Positions 48,401 through 57,161 are shown, counted from the first letter of the stretch. The stretch: DNA of 64,000 bases from Lachnoclostridium sp. An131 (GCF_002160825.1 NZ_NFLI01000002.1:62001-126000); one strand, 5' to 3'. A program made the numbers and translations. The notes: generated from the letters alone by a model not told the origin.

Positions 48401-51065
48401 CAGCTTTACAGGCCTTCCGCTGGTGATTCAGAAAAAGGATGGTGGGCAGGTAAATCTGCGCTACCGCGTAGTGGAAACGAAGATTACCTATGGCATTACA
48501 GGAGATAATGTGAATACTGCGCCTTCTGTGACAGTCACAGTTTTGGACAGTGACGATAATACCACCTACACGTATCAATTCGATTCAGTGGCTATGTTTG
48601 AGCCGGGTTACGAGGATGAGGAGAATCGATATAACACTGCATCTACCGTGACCCACGTCAACGTACTGCAGACTACCGGCTTTACGATTGAAAAGGTCTG
48701 GGCAGGCGACGCGGACAACAGCTATGGCACCAGGTACGCGGCAGGCGGTTATGATTGGGAGGTATGCTTTGTAGTTCAGCGTACCACGAATGCAAATCCG
48801 GACGAAGACGACTGGGAAAACGTCGTGACCGTAGGCGATGACGGGACGGAGGAGGCTTATATCGTCCGGCTGCATGGGGACGATACGGTTTCCGGTCTGT
48901 CTGCGGAGATTACAGGGCTTCCGAAGACCGATGCCGCCGGGAATACCTATTATTACAGAGCTCAGGAGCTCGCGCCGGATGCGGACAGATATGCGGACAG
49001 ACAGGTGGATGAAGAGGATGTGATTGCGGAAGGCGGCGAGTATAACACCGCTTATACTGCCGCATATACGGTAAATAATACAGCAGATCATATGTCCACG
49101 ACAGTCACGAACACGATGACTACAACCCGCTTCTATGCGGAAAAATCCTGGCTGGGAGAGGAAGCGGCAGACAGTGTCACACTGGAGCTTCAGTATCAAA
49201 ACGAGGCAGGAAGCTGGGGCAGCATCGGATCCGGAGCAGAGGTGACGCTGGATGGCGGCGCCGACACAGATGCAGAAAGGGATGGAGCTTCCTGGTATGA
49301 GTATGACGGCTGGAAGGCAGTCTGGATGAACGTGCCGGAAAGTATGCCTGGAAGCCTTCTGGATGCGGAAGGCAAGACGCAGTACCGGATCGTAGAGACT
49401 GTGCCGGGCGGCTATATCCAGGTTGATTCCGGAACGGACGTCGTAGAAGAAGGAGGAAATGAGTACACAGAATATACCTTAATCAATTCAAAATCAGTGA
49501 CAGTGGCAGCAGAGAAGGTATGGTATGCGGATTCGGATCAGCAGAAGGAGGTAACGGCGGCCCTGTACCGTACCACGGGCAGCGCGGGAGACGGAAATTC
49601 TGAGCAGGTGACAGACAGTGACGGCAGTCCGGTTACGCTTAAGCTGAACGCGTCGAACAGCTGGAAGGCCAGCGTTTCAAACCTGCCCAAGTATGATGAA
49701 AATGGAGAGGAATATATCTATTACGTCCGTGAGACGGAGATCGGAGGAAGCGGGGAGCTTTCCGGCTTCCGGATTCTGTACGAGGATGAAGGAAAGGCCG
49801 GGGACAATGCGTTTTCCACGGTGATCACAAATATTCAGCGGACGGAACTGGAGGTGACAAAGATATGGAAGGATAATGCGGATCTCTATGGTACAAGGCC
49901 GGAGGACGTGGAACTGATTCTCTGGCGGAGCACGGAGGAAAATCCGGATCCGGAGAACGCGGGAGACTGGGAACAGGTGACAGAAGAGACACTGGACGCA
50001 GAAGGAGCCTCCCTGTCAGAGAGCTGGACGAAGGCGGATGATGAGTGGTATTTCAGCTTCACAGGGCTGCCTGCGTACAGCAGCAAAGGAGAAACCTATA
50101 CCTACCGGGTGAGCGAAGCGGAGATTTCCCTGCCGGAGGACGCTGCAGCGGGTGCAGGAGACGGATATGAGTCCTCCTGGGATGCAGAGACCGGCACGCT
50201 TACAAACACCCTGACCGGAACCACGGAGGTGACGGTGACAAAGAAATGGGTGGACGGCAGTGACCGGCGGGGAGAGCGGCCCGAAAGCATTACCGTGATT
50301 CTGCTGGCGGATGGCAGCGAATACCAGAGAGCTGAGGTTTCAGCAGGCAGCCTCCTGGACCGGCTGGCAAAAGCGCTGACCGGACAGGATACGGACGTCT
50401 GGACCTATACCTTTACGAATCTGCCGAAATACAATGAAGACGGAAAACGTATCGAATATACGGTGGTAGAGGAGGAAGAAGAAGGGTATGACGTTTCTTA
50501 TGACGGATACACGATAACCAATACAAGCAGGTACGGCGCTCTGAGTATCGAGAAAAACGTAACCGGTGATGGAGCCGAAAAAGACAGGTATTTTACCTTC
50601 ACAGTCGTTTTGAAGGATGCGGATGGAAATACGCTGACAGGAGAATATGAATATACCGGCAGCGGCAGCGGAACCATAAAGAGCGGAGACGCCATTCAGC
50701 TGAAGCACGGTCAGAGGATCACTATCTGGGATCTGCCGGTGGGAACGCAGTATGAGATTACCGAGAGCGGCAATGACGGCTATGAGATGACAGCGGAGGG
50801 CGCCGCAGGAACGATAGAGGGCGGAAGCACTTCGGAGGCATCGTTTGAAAATTATAAGCCGGGCTCAGAGGACGGAGACGGAGGCTCTTCATCCGGAAGC
50901 AGCGGAAGCAGCAGTACGTCTCAGGCAGGCGGAGCAGAGACCGGAGACAGCAAAAGCCCCGGGATCTGGATTGCCCTGATTCTGCTGTCAGCAGGCTGCA
51001 TAATCGGAATTCTCCTTTATACCAGAAAGATAAAATCTGAAAAAACACAAAATAGATCCGAATAA
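42282..51065 (+). CDS. giant Cna-B repeat surface protein, main body (frameshifted from its signal peptide)
   Basis: The longest frame gives 2,927 codons, but the first 25 or so (through TRKAEE) are out of true frame. The real protein would be about 3,000 residues joined to the 42044 start. From about residue 570 on there are some fifteen Cna-B-like modules. Each has a strand of the type TVTKEWVDG or KIWLNEEG, a LPKYDxxGxxYxYxVxE strand, and a TITNT-like end. The last module (ALSIEKNVTGDGAEKD...) differs, like DUF7601. A Ser-rich linker, ETGDSKS, one membrane helix and a basic tail end the chain. It should be a wall-anchored stalk or adhesin. Compact isopeptide-type modules of this class resist proteases. 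Confidence 0.85.
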   Translation: MRSQKRRRPCWESFRRDWLWRTRKAEEEPEVTELRELIQEKKGGTLNFTASFGWTLEAVGKGSVTLETVLNGSEDGTESEALLGDAGFDVVLRSQNREDTGTVYTQDQSLRLTLALPEGITLPEGELTFDAQTQTLMLDGSALIQLSGLPEGMTLTECARTEEGLSFTLERSEAYDSGTGQEPEELADLELTLTVSGSVLAADAQTSAGASEIRLDAELESVPLAGTADSRTASAACSISADGEKTENAEEAVPEEESLPEVQSLGDTVEVAAREGALEQTIVWSDNNNESSTRPGADEYAESYAPGLKFTLTELNEAGEPVGSAEGPTELTESNMADVGLEAMPVPSVQEDGVDVYELGYDSLPSVITVTDIDGNSVSYQVDWELGDPVEAEGYTLVEVTKEEIESGGIASVTTPGWYYVLETEFTFDVTVRWGDLGSAQGLTEAILRELQLYIEIGGNSQTYSLYEIQDVLQIDTSGITENPTSGTVTISGMWKYNLDGTEAVYYITCDDGAITSGDLPDAGLEEGDSFSLTIDNSNVSNVSSVTDRLYSGGSLYLTLTGTTDYHAVKMWLDDGEEETKDERPTGEFQLWRYRAGSDYSTAAPVRDEDGEILTIDLTQEDTISIDFSDLPKYDSEGYEYIYVVREYMDGDGYEQVFGAVQEDGSTDDTVWVSGDDGHLTEGVRESGDTYLYDGGTLSNRITDTVQTEAVKTWEASAFQADFEDVTVVLTLQSRLKNDPDAGWEDVVQNGSTVTETMGDFTAENLSASVSLTMPRYDELGRELEYRWVETAVYQGEELTDNLLETDGEGGGSFTLVQENIEVRYDSESVIDEGGDGSSENPYSTDVTNSIANTIDYLAEKIWLNEEGEEYEPENTTITFNVYRILSGGSLSEADEPYFTFEMDGTADGEPREITVDGETFTVEETKAWVVTVSDLPQYDSEGREYEYVLLENAASGITPTYETIRDEDGNYSTTITNAPGTGHRITVRKEWIDDSDLLHRGTVVIGVYSKVEKGGYTQDELIAAVELKDGIWQAQVGIGELDPETEVYVREISVDGNNVVWEEGDLVYESDDASEYTADQVETENHRYEVTYQEAVQIASETVHTVVNRRLGNVDLTVTKEWVDGTGEIRDQIADVLEGLAEEDKISLAVRLEFADDMDADTNGYAINYEDNTVTISPGNEVEIRKPGADWQEEDDRDTLEYSEAIQAIDLQEESSTYYFWNLPKYDRTGRTVHYQIDEVWVKGHEVVSLSELAAKDPDTYGELYELWIQYQTAITEESYETAARHDIDKQEISITNRLSGTKTLLWHKQWNDIYNNETGQRPDIYLNIYAVSHVENADGSIAEVTELYQRNYKWESSQGDVDGETGEDYDSTRHWHAVLEGVPMYDELGYEIIYYAVENMAVDGSSFDYQDTAYRMDGTELGTVKEASEEAKANGEVLSVTDADAGECYALKEGGTFVNTISGTVTIQGRKLWTNLPASYPAEDFPTVTFALCRKVQGEAESEEKEVATLTVSEWADIYSNGSYTFEILYEGANTMTISTDPDTGETAIEITGEADAAYLPKYDPAGRLYEYTLKEKEIQWPAGVTGSYDEAAGEEVPDEGDIFDTSSGTAGTYQLNNTYQPVTGELSFRKYLYLPLDETDTPEAYPAVTFEISRTYTTNEGATSDKEVVDTITWSSAEIEEAYNALGESSTEKHDGLVEWFYTAEDLAVYAPNGSRYIYTITEVKTNLQGYDTWAVNGDVEAEDIDSITDPADPNKSYEGTEVTGLYPAESSDTEESGDPAESSDTAAATFINRQADPAETVEITGQKVWEDYGNIFHLRPGDITLTLYRYADSQPGQENAIAREEVAEENYDLEWNKDAEENVWTYTITGKTDSGELERYAPNGMEWVYVVEETLAEDSEYQSKPSSGEVSGGSYSENEGTDTAAAAGTITMDDLTNTLQTDISYKKEWQDSEGNVITEDYLGYELKVDFQLQVAEVTDNGGTEEISNWKNAGEYFESALSEDNYTAIFGGDGSDEYDFTASIQGSIDSGAWSNGGSFTGLPLVIQKKDGGQVNLRYRVVETKITYGITGDNVNTAPSVTVTVLDSDDNTTYTYQFDSVAMFEPGYEDEENRYNTASTVTHVNVLQTTGFTIEKVWAGDADNSYGTRYAAGGYDWEVCFVVQRTTNANPDEDDWENVVTVGDDGTEEAYIVRLHGDDTVSGLSAEITGLPKTDAAGNTYYYRAQELAPDADRYADRQVDEEDVIAEGGEYNTAYTAAYTVNNTADHMSTTVTNTMTTTRFYAEKSWLGEEAADSVTLELQYQNEAGSWGSIGSGAEVTLDGGADTDAERDGASWYEYDGWKAVWMNVPESMPGSLLDAEGKTQYRIVETVPGGYIQVDSGTDVVEEGGNEYTEYTLINSKSVTVAAEKVWYADSDQQKEVTAALYRTTGSAGDGNSEQVTDSDGSPVTLKLNASNSWKASVSNLPKYDENGEEYIYYVRETEIGGSGELSGFRILYEDEGKAGDNAFSTVITNIQRTELEVTKIWKDNADLYGTRPEDVELILWRSTEENPDPENAGDWEQVTEETLDAEGASLSESWTKADDEWYFSFTGLPAYSSKGETYTYRVSEAEISLPEDAAAGAGDGYESSWDAETGTLTNTLTGTTEVTVTKKWVDGSDRRGERPESITVILLADGSEYQRAEVSAGSLLDRLAKALTGQDTDVWTYTFTNLPKYNEDGKRIEYTVVEEEEEGYDVSYDGYTITNTSRYGALSIEKNVTGDGAEKDRYFTFTVVLKDADGNTLTGEYEYTGSGSGTIKSGDAIQLKHGQRITIWDLPVGTQYEITESGNDGYEMTAEGAAGTIEGGSTSEASFENYKPGSEDGDGGSSSGSSGSSSTSQAGGAETGDSKSPGIWIALILLSAGCIIGILLYTRKIKSEKTQNRSE

Positions 51066-51094
51066 AACAGGAAAGACAAAAGGAGTGTTTGACC

Positions 51095-51436
51095 GTGGAT
51101 CAGAAAAAACAGCTTTACAGCAGAATTGCGGCGGGAGACAGGATCCGAAGCCGCAGAAAACAGCTCGGCCTGACCAGAAAGGAAATGGCGGAGCAGATTG
51201 GTAAGGCAGAAAAGTACTATGCGGATATAGAACGCGGATATTGCGGGATGTCTCTGGATACAATGATAGAGATCGCAGACAGCTTAGGACTTACACTTGA
51301 TTACCTCGTCTTCGGGAACGATGGCAGAGAGGAATCGGAGCGGGAATCCGACAGCATACAGCTTCTGGTAAGAGGCTGTGATGAAAAGAGGCGGAAAAAG
51401 GCCGTGGAGCTTCTGAAGATTTACCTGGCAGAATAA
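51095..51436 (+). CDS. XRE-family transcriptional regulator
   Basis: 113 residues. Helix-turn-helix at about 12-68: AGDRIRSRRKQLGLTRKEMAEQIGKAEKYYADIERG, then MSLDTMIEIADSLGLTLDYLVFG. The C-terminal 45 residues are helical and charged. The GTG at 51095 has AAAGGAG nine bases before; a TTG two codons earlier is too close. It starts 30 bp after the giant gene and could be co-transcribed, so it may regulate the locus. This link is positional only. Confidence 0.9.
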   Translation: MDQKKQLYSRIAAGDRIRSRRKQLGLTRKEMAEQIGKAEKYYADIERGYCGMSLDTMIEIADSLGLTLDYLVFGNDGREESERESDSIQLLVRGCDEKRRKKAVELLKIYLAE

Positions 51437-51440
51437 GAAT

Positions 51441-51469
51441 TTGACGGGGCGGCGCAGATCGTGTACAAT
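51441..51469 (+). promoter_or_regulatory. promoter of the FAD oxidoreductase gene
   Basis: TTGACG (51441-51446), 17 bp, TACAAT (51464-51469). Confidence 0.8.
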
Positions 51470-51537
51470 GTAAAAAATACCACCCGCGCCGCTCGTTGTC
51501 TGCGGGAATACATAAGTAGAAAATAAAGGAGCTTCAG

Positions 51538-53103
51538 ATGAAGAAAGCATTGATTATCGGTGCCGGTCCGGCGGGCGTGACGGCGGCATACGAGCTGTTG
51601 AAGAAATCAGACGAGTACCAGGTGATTGTGCTGGAGGAGAGCCAGGAGATCGGTGGAATTTCCCGTACAGTGCGCTACAATGGGAACCGTATGGATATAG
51701 GAGGACACCGTTTCTTTTCCAAGGATGACCGCGTGACAGAGTGGTGGGATGGGATTATGCCGCTTCAGGGGCAGCCGTCCTACGACGACAGGAAGCTGGG
51801 ACGCAGCGTTCCGTTGAAGGAGGGCGGTCCGGATCCGGAGAAGGAGGACCGGGTCATGCTGACCAGGAACCGGGTATCCCGCATTTATTACAATAAGAAA
51901 TTTTTCGATTATCCGGTGAAGATGAATGCCAGGACGATCAGGAATATGGGCTTTGCCACGACAATGGCGGCAGGCTTCAGCTATCTGAAGACGGTATTTG
52001 TGAAAAAGCCGGTGGATTCTCTGGAAAACTTTTATATCAATTCCTTCGGACGCAAGCTCTATTCTATGTTCTTCGAGGGATATACAGAGAAGCTCTGGGG
52101 ACGCCATCCGCGTGAGATTGCTCCGGACTGGGGCGCGCAGCGTACCAAGGGTCTGTCGATCATGGGCATTCTGAAGGATAACGTTCAGAAGCTTCTGCCC
52201 GGAAAGCAGGACAAGCATCAGGTGCAGACCTCTCTGATTGAGGAATTCAACTATCCGAAATACGGTCCCGGCCAGCTCTGGGAGACAGCTGCCGCCGAGG
52301 TGGAAGCCATGGGCGGAGAGATCCGTAAGGGCTGTAAGGTGACAAAGCTTCACACGGTGGACGGACGGGTGCAGAGCCTGACCTATGAGAAGGATGGAGA
52401 GGAATACACGGTGGAAGCAGATGTATTCATCTCATCTATGCCGATCAAGGATCTGGTAGCCGGCATGAATGATGTGCCGGAGGAGACAGCGGCCATCGCG
52501 GCGGGACTGCCGTATCGTGATTTTGTGACAGTGGGGCTGCTGGTTGACAGGCTGAATCTGAAAAACGAGACGAATTTGAAGACGTTGGGCAACATCGTTC
52601 CCGATTGCTGGATTTACGTGCAGGATGTGGGTGTGAAGCTGGGCCGTATTCAGATTTTCAATAACTGGTCGCCCTATCTGGTAAAGGATCCAGATCACAC
52701 GGTCTGGATCGGCCTGGAGTATTTCTGTGCTGAGGGCGATAAATACTGGAACATGAGCGAAGAGGAATGGGTGAAGTTCGGCGTTGCGGAGCTGATCAAG
52801 ATGGGCGTTATCACCAGCGAGCGGGATGTGCTGGATTCCCACCGCGAGCGGGTGAAGAAGGCATATCCGGCGTATTTTGACACCTATGCGCAGATGGACG
52901 ATCTGATCGCCTATCTGGATACCTTTGAGAATCTTTACTGTGTAGGCCGGAACGGCCAGCACCGTTACAACAATATGGATCACTCTATGGCTACATCCTT
53001 TGAGGCTGTAAACAATATCCTGAGCGGCCGTAAGGATAAGAAAAATATCTGGAGCGTGAATACAGAAAAAGAGTATCACGAGGAGAAAAAGGAAGAAAAA
53101 TAA
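51538..53103 (+). CDS. NAD(P)/FAD-dependent oxidoreductase (protoporphyrinogen-oxidase/UGM-like fold)
   Basis: 521 residues. The N-terminal dinucleotide loop is [16 protein letters not shown] with an acidic strand end VIVLEES; GGISRT and [10 protein letters not shown] match amine-oxidase and UDP-galactopyranose-mutase-like flavoproteins. [14 protein letters not shown] and [18 protein letters not shown], the C-terminal FAD loop, are typical of a group found beside surface-polysaccharide genes. The substrate is unknown; a nucleotide-sugar or carotenoid-type role is possible. AAAGGAGC precedes the ATG. A terminator follows. Confidence 0.88.
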   Translation: MKKALIIGAGPAGVTAAYELLKKSDEYQVIVLEESQEIGGISRTVRYNGNRMDIGGHRFFSKDDRVTEWWDGIMPLQGQPSYDDRKLGRSVPLKEGGPDPEKEDRVMLTRNRVSRIYYNKKFFDYPVKMNARTIRNMGFATTMAAGFSYLKTVFVKKPVDSLENFYINSFGRKLYSMFFEGYTEKLWGRHPREIAPDWGAQRTKGLSIMGILKDNVQKLLPGKQDKHQVQTSLIEEFNYPKYGPGQLWETAAAEVEAMGGEIRKGCKVTKLHTVDGRVQSLTYEKDGEEYTVEADVFISSMPIKDLVAGMNDVPEETAAIAAGLPYRDFVTVGLLVDRLNLKNETNLKTLGNIVPDCWIYVQDVGVKLGRIQIFNNWSPYLVKDPDHTVWIGLEYFCAEGDKYWNMSEEEWVKFGVAELIKMGVITSERDVLDSHRERVKKAYPAYFDTYAQMDDLIAYLDTFENLYCVGRNGQHRYNNMDHSMATSFEAVNNILSGRKDKKNIWSVNTEKEYHEEKKEEK

Positions 53104-53128
53104 AAAATATAAAACGGATAGAAGTGAG

Positions 53129-53201
53129 AAAAAGGGGAGACAGTCCTGTGCAGGCTCTGGGTCTTGAAAAAGCCCGGCCTTGCGGGACTGCCCCCTTTTT
53201 T
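53129..53201 (+). terminator. terminator after the FAD oxidoreductase gene
   Basis: AAAAGGGG and CAGTCC pair with GGGACTG and CCCCCTTTTTT across a long loop. The T-run is clear. The following 130 bp are GC-rich T-spaced sequence without a gene. Confidence 0.7.
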
Positions 53202-53328
53202 GGCGCGGGTTTTTGGGGACGCCGTTTTTTAAGGCTGTCGTTTTTTGAGGCCGCCATTCCTGAAGGGCGCTGCGCCTCCCTTTGCCTAAACAGGCAGGAA
53301 CCGGCAAAAGTCACAGCAGAGTTCCGTT

Positions 53329-53356
53329 TTGTACACAAAAAAATGAAACCTATACC
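53329..53356 (+). promoter_or_regulatory. possible promoter of the AraC-methyltransferase operon
   Basis: TTGTAC (53329-53334), 16 bp, TATACC (53351-53356). The -35 lies in a TTTTGT, AC, ACAAAA dyad. Confidence 0.45.
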
Positions 53357-53413
53357 GCAAAATAGAAGAAAAGCGGGGAAGAGATGGGTATTATAGACGA
53401 AGAGAGGTAACAA

Positions 53414-54301
53414 ATGAGCAAAATAGAAGAGAAAATTGCACAAATGCTGATGGAACATTCCCTGAAGCTGGAGGTCCGGAACGCAGGCGTATTCCGTTTT
53501 TTGAAAAGCTACCGCTTTGAGCGGCACAACCACAAAGAGACAGAGATTGTGTACATAAAATCCGGTCACTGCATTATGGGTGTCGGAGAAGAGTTCGTGC
53601 CTCTGAAGGAGCGAGACAGCATTATTGTGTACAAGGGAGTTCCGCACTGGTTCATGGTGGATAAAGGAGAAGGCTGTCAGATCGCTCAGGTAGAATACTA
53701 TGTAGAGGCGCCTGAGGATCTGCAGGAGAGTCTGGCGGTGTTCCGCCCGGCCCGCTACCACAAGCTGACGGACAGCGAGAACATCCGGGAGCTGATTGAA
53801 GGAATCGGAAAGCTTTACCGGATTGGCGGCAATGCGGAGCTTCAGGATACGGCAATGAAAATGCTCTTTCTGCTGCTGTTTCTGGAACTGTCCTCCCAGA
53901 TAGAGAAAAATGGACAGAAAAAGAGCGGCAGGATGGAAAAGCTCATCGGTTACATCAATGAAAATTATGCGTATGACATCAGTATTGAAGAGCTGGCGGA
54001 GAAATTCGGGTACAGCTCCCGCTATATCCGCAAGTGCTTCAAGGAGGAGACGGGCATCAGCTGCAGTCAGTACATCGCCTCGCTGCGGGTTGAGAAGGCG
54101 AAGGAGCTTCTGTGGTCCGGAACCGGTACGGTGACCGAAATTGCGGCGGGCACGGGCTTCAACAGCTCCCAGTATTTCTGCCGGGTATTTCAGCAGTATA
54201 CGGGTATGACGCCGATGGAATACCGGAACCTGTGGAAGGGCACCAGAGCCGAAGAGCGATGCACGATAGAAGAGGAGAAAGAGGAGGAAAATTTAAAATG
54301 A
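53414..54301 (+). CDS. AraC-family regulator (cupin plus helix-turn-helix)
   Basis: 295 residues. The N-terminal cupin binds the effector: FERHNHKETEIVYIKSGHC and VYKGVPHWFMVDKGEG. The C-terminal double helix-turn-helix is YAYDISIEELAEKFGYSSRYIRKCFKEETG and VTEIAAGTGFNSSQYFCRVFQQYTGMTPMEYR. The stop overlaps the next start (ATGA), so it is made with the methyltransferase genes and probably controls them. The effector is unknown, perhaps the methylated substrate. Confidence 0.92.
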   Translation: MSKIEEKIAQMLMEHSLKLEVRNAGVFRFLKSYRFERHNHKETEIVYIKSGHCIMGVGEEFVPLKERDSIIVYKGVPHWFMVDKGEGCQIAQVEYYVEAPEDLQESLAVFRPARYHKLTDSENIRELIEGIGKLYRIGGNAELQDTAMKMLFLLLFLELSSQIEKNGQKKSGRMEKLIGYINENYAYDISIEELAEKFGYSSRYIRKCFKEETGISCSQYIASLRVEKAKELLWSGTGTVTEIAAGTGFNSSQYFCRVFQQYTGMTPMEYRNLWKGTRAEERCTIEEEKEEENLK

Positions 54302-55362
54302 CGAACAGAGAGAATTTCCTTTCCCTGCTGAGACGGCAGGGGTATGAGAGAGTCCCGGTGGAATTTGTACTGTGCCCTCATCTGCAGGAGGTCTGCAGAA
54401 AAGAGCTGGGCGCTGAGGATTATGAGGAATATTTTGGAATGCCCTGGCGCAGAGTCGATGACCTGAGACTGCAGGAGCATGATGTGGAGAAATACCGGAA
54501 ATTTTATGCGAAGAAGCCGCTGGCTGAGGGGGCTGATATTGATCTCTGGGGCGTAGGCCATGAGAAATCCCCGAACAGCATGCATATGACCTATATGCGT
54601 CATCCGATGGAGCTGATGCAGGAGGTAGAGGAGATTGAGGCTTATCCCTTCCCGGATTTTGCCCATGCGGACGGTTCCCATCAGGCAGAGCAGGTGAAGA
54701 AGATTAAGGAACGGGATCTGATCGCCCTGGGCGACATGCAGATGACCATCTGGGAGTGCGCCTGGTATATGAGAGGAATGGAAAATCTCTTCTGCGACAT
54801 GATGATGGAGGATGAGAAGGCCGAGTTCCTGCTGGATAAGGTGACGGAGCTGTCCATGATCCGTGCCCTGTCTTACGCGAAGGCCGGCGTGGATGTGCTG
54901 TTTCTGGGAGACGACATCGGCATGCAGCACACGATTATGATGAGTGAGGAGCTGTACTGTGACTGGATCAAGCCCCGGCTTAAGAAGATTATTGACGCGG
55001 TGAAGGCAGTGAATCCGGACATCCTGATTTTCTACCACTCCTGCGGTTTTATCGAGCCGCTGATTCCGCATCTTATCGAGGCTGGAATCGACGTGCTGAA
55101 TCCGATTCAGAGCGAGTGCATGGATTTTGAAGAGATTTATAAGAAATACGGCGATAAGATTTCCTTCCACGGAACCATCGGAACCCAGACAGTAATGCCG
55201 AAGGGTACGCCCCAGGAGGTAAAAGAGACAACCTGGAGAAACCTGGATATCGCCGGAGAGAAGGGCGGGCTTTTCGTGGCGCCGACGCATATGCTGGAGC
55301 CGGAGGTGCCGCTGGAGAATATCCTGGCCTATGTGGAGGCCTGCCGTACCTATAAAAAATAG
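54298..55362 (+). CDS. UroD/MtaA-family methyltransferase-like protein
   Basis: 354 residues of the uroporphyrinogen-decarboxylase fold used by corrinoid methyltransferases. IFYHSCGFIEPLIPHL carries the His-x-Cys zinc pair; FLGDDIGMQHTIMMS and LNPIQSECMDFEEIYKKYG are typical. The C-terminal Cys of MtaA is not obvious (APTHMLEPEVP instead), so this one may act on the methyl donor rather than transfer to coenzyme M-like thiols. GAGGAGG precedes the ATG. The operon continues with a second such protein and a corrinoid protein. Confidence 0.88.
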   Translation: MTNRENFLSLLRRQGYERVPVEFVLCPHLQEVCRKELGAEDYEEYFGMPWRRVDDLRLQEHDVEKYRKFYAKKPLAEGADIDLWGVGHEKSPNSMHMTYMRHPMELMQEVEEIEAYPFPDFAHADGSHQAEQVKKIKERDLIALGDMQMTIWECAWYMRGMENLFCDMMMEDEKAEFLLDKVTELSMIRALSYAKAGVDVLFLGDDIGMQHTIMMSEELYCDWIKPRLKKIIDAVKAVNPDILIFYHSCGFIEPLIPHLIEAGIDVLNPIQSECMDFEEIYKKYGDKISFHGTIGTQTVMPKGTPQEVKETTWRNLDIAGEKGGLFVAPTHMLEPEVPLENILAYVEACRTYKK

Positions 55363-55391
55363 CTCGTTGCCTGCGGGAATAGAAGGAGAAG

Positions 55392-56405
55392 ATGAAAATG
55401 AAATATAACATGGATGAGTGGCTGCAGGAGCAGCTGAAAGAAGGAGAAAAGAAAGCGCTTCCGATTCTGTCCTTTCCGGGGACACAGCTGATTGGAAAGA
55501 ATGTGGAAGAGCTGGTAAGCGACGGACATCTGCAGGCTCTGTGCATGAAGGCGATTGCAGACAGATTTCCCACAGGAGCGGCGTTCAGCCTGATGGATCT
55601 CTCCGTGGAGGCCGAGGCCTTCGGAGCGAAGGTACTCTACAGCCCTGACGAGGTGCCAACCATGCATGGAGCCATGATCGAGGACGAGGATCAGGCGGAG
55701 GCGCTTCGGATTCCCGAGGTGGGAGCGGGACGGACCGGAGAATGCGTAAAGGGCATGAAGGAGGCCTGCGAGCTGATTACAGACCGCCCGGTGCTGGCTG
55801 GCATCACCGGCCCCTTTTCTCTGGCAGGACGCCTTCTGGATATGACGGAGATCATGATTCTCTGCCGCCTGGAACCGGAGATGGTGGAGACGGTGCTGGA
55901 AAAGGTTACGATCTTTCTGATTTCCTACGCAAAGGTCCTGAAGGAGTCCGGAGTGAACGGAATCGTCATGGCAGAGCCGGCGGCAGGGCTTCTGTCCCCG
56001 GATCTGATGGAGGAGTTTTCCAACCCTTACGTGGAGCGCGTGAGGGCTGCCGTGGAGGATGAAAGCTGCCTGTTCATCTATCACAACTGCGGAACGGTAC
56101 TGCCGCTGAAAAAGCAGCTGGCTGAAATGAACGTGCGGGCGTACAGCTTCGGAAACGCCATCGATATTGAGGAGATGTTGAAAAGCCTTCCCTCAGACCG
56201 TCTGATCATCGGAAATATCGATCCGGTGGGCGTACTGAGAAACGGCGCTCCGGAGAAGATTCAGGCAGAAACCACAGAGTTACTGGAAAGATGCTCCAAA
56301 TATAAGAATTTTGTACTGTCAAGCGGCTGTGACATTCCGCCTCTGACACCTATGGAGAATCTGGAGGCATTTTTCCAGGCGGCAAAAGAATTTTACGGCA
56401 GATAA
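55392..56405 (+). CDS. MtaA/CmuA-type corrinoid methyltransferase
   Basis: 337 residues, the same fold as the preceding gene but of the MtaA type. The zinc ligands His-x-Cys in YHNCGTV and the later Cys in LSSGCDIPPLTPMENL are both present. GPFSLAGRLL and MAEPAAGLLSP are family blocks. It moves a methyl group from a methyl-corrinoid protein to an acceptor such as tetrahydrofolate or a thiol. AGGAGAAG precedes the ATG. Two UroD-like proteins and one corrinoid protein make a complete demethylation set. Confidence 0.9.
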   Translation: MKMKYNMDEWLQEQLKEGEKKALPILSFPGTQLIGKNVEELVSDGHLQALCMKAIADRFPTGAAFSLMDLSVEAEAFGAKVLYSPDEVPTMHGAMIEDEDQAEALRIPEVGAGRTGECVKGMKEACELITDRPVLAGITGPFSLAGRLLDMTEIMILCRLEPEMVETVLEKVTIFLISYAKVLKESGVNGIVMAEPAAGLLSPDLMEEFSNPYVERVRAAVEDESCLFIYHNCGTVLPLKKQLAEMNVRAYSFGNAIDIEEMLKSLPSDRLIIGNIDPVGVLRNGAPEKIQAETTELLERCSKYKNFVLSSGCDIPPLTPMENLEAFFQAAKEFYGR

Positions 56406-56441
56406 ATCTGCGGGCGAAAAAGATTGAGGAGGAATAAGGCT

Positions 56442-57086
56442 ATGGCGATTATAGAGGAAATTTCTGAGCTTCTGCAGAAGGGAAAGGTAAAGAATGTAAA
56501 GGCGCTGGTACAGCAGGCAGTGGACGAGGGCTATGACCCCAGAGAGATTCTGAACGACGGGCTTCTGGCCGGAATGGCGGTCGTGGGCGGAAGATTTAAA
56601 AGAGAAGAGATCTTCGTGCCGGACGTGTTGATTTCCGCGAGAGCCATGAATGTGGGATTGACGATTCTGGAGCCGCTTCTGGTGGAAGTGGGAAATGAAG
56701 CGGTAGGAAAAGTCGTGCTCGGCACTGTTAAGGGTGACCTTCATGATATCGGCAAGAACCTGGTGGCTATGATGTATAAAGGAGCCGGCTTCGAGGTCAT
56801 TGACCTGGGAGTGGATGTATCGGCTGAGACCTTTGTGGAAAAAGCGGAGGAAGTGGGAGCGGATATCATCGGAATGTCTGCGCTTCTGTCCACGACGATG
56901 GATAATATGCGGGAAACCATCGACCTTCTGAAGGAGAAGGGGCTGCGCGATAAATACATCGTGATGATTGGCGGGGCTCCGATTACCCAGGAGTTCGCGG
57001 ACGAGATCGGCGCTGATTATTATACGCCGGACGCGGCGTCTGCGGCTGAGGTAGCGAAAAAGCGCGTCCTTGAGAATCGGGCATAA
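56442..57086 (+). CDS. corrinoid (B12-binding) methyl-carrier protein
   Basis: 214 residues, like MtaC/MtmC/MttC. The helical cap (about 1-85) has LVQQAVDEGYDPREILNDGLLAGM; the Rossmann part binds cobalamin with GTVKGDLHDIGKNLV, where His is the lower axial ligand, and later SALLSTTMDNM and GGAPIT. It carries the methyl group between the two methyltransferases. The ATG at 56442 follows GAGGAGG. An activator (RamA-like) is not seen in the window. Confidence 0.94.
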   Translation: MAIIEEISELLQKGKVKNVKALVQQAVDEGYDPREILNDGLLAGMAVVGGRFKREEIFVPDVLISARAMNVGLTILEPLLVEVGNEAVGKVVLGTVKGDLHDIGKNLVAMMYKGAGFEVIDLGVDVSAETFVEKAEEVGADIIGMSALLSTTMDNMRETIDLLKEKGLRDKYIVMIGGAPITQEFADEIGADYYTPDAASAAEVAKKRVLENRA

Positions 57087-57161
57087 GTGACAGGTATCTG
57101 CGGCGACGGCTGCGCTGAATTTGGATAAATTGCCGTATTCAAATATATATAGCACAATTTT

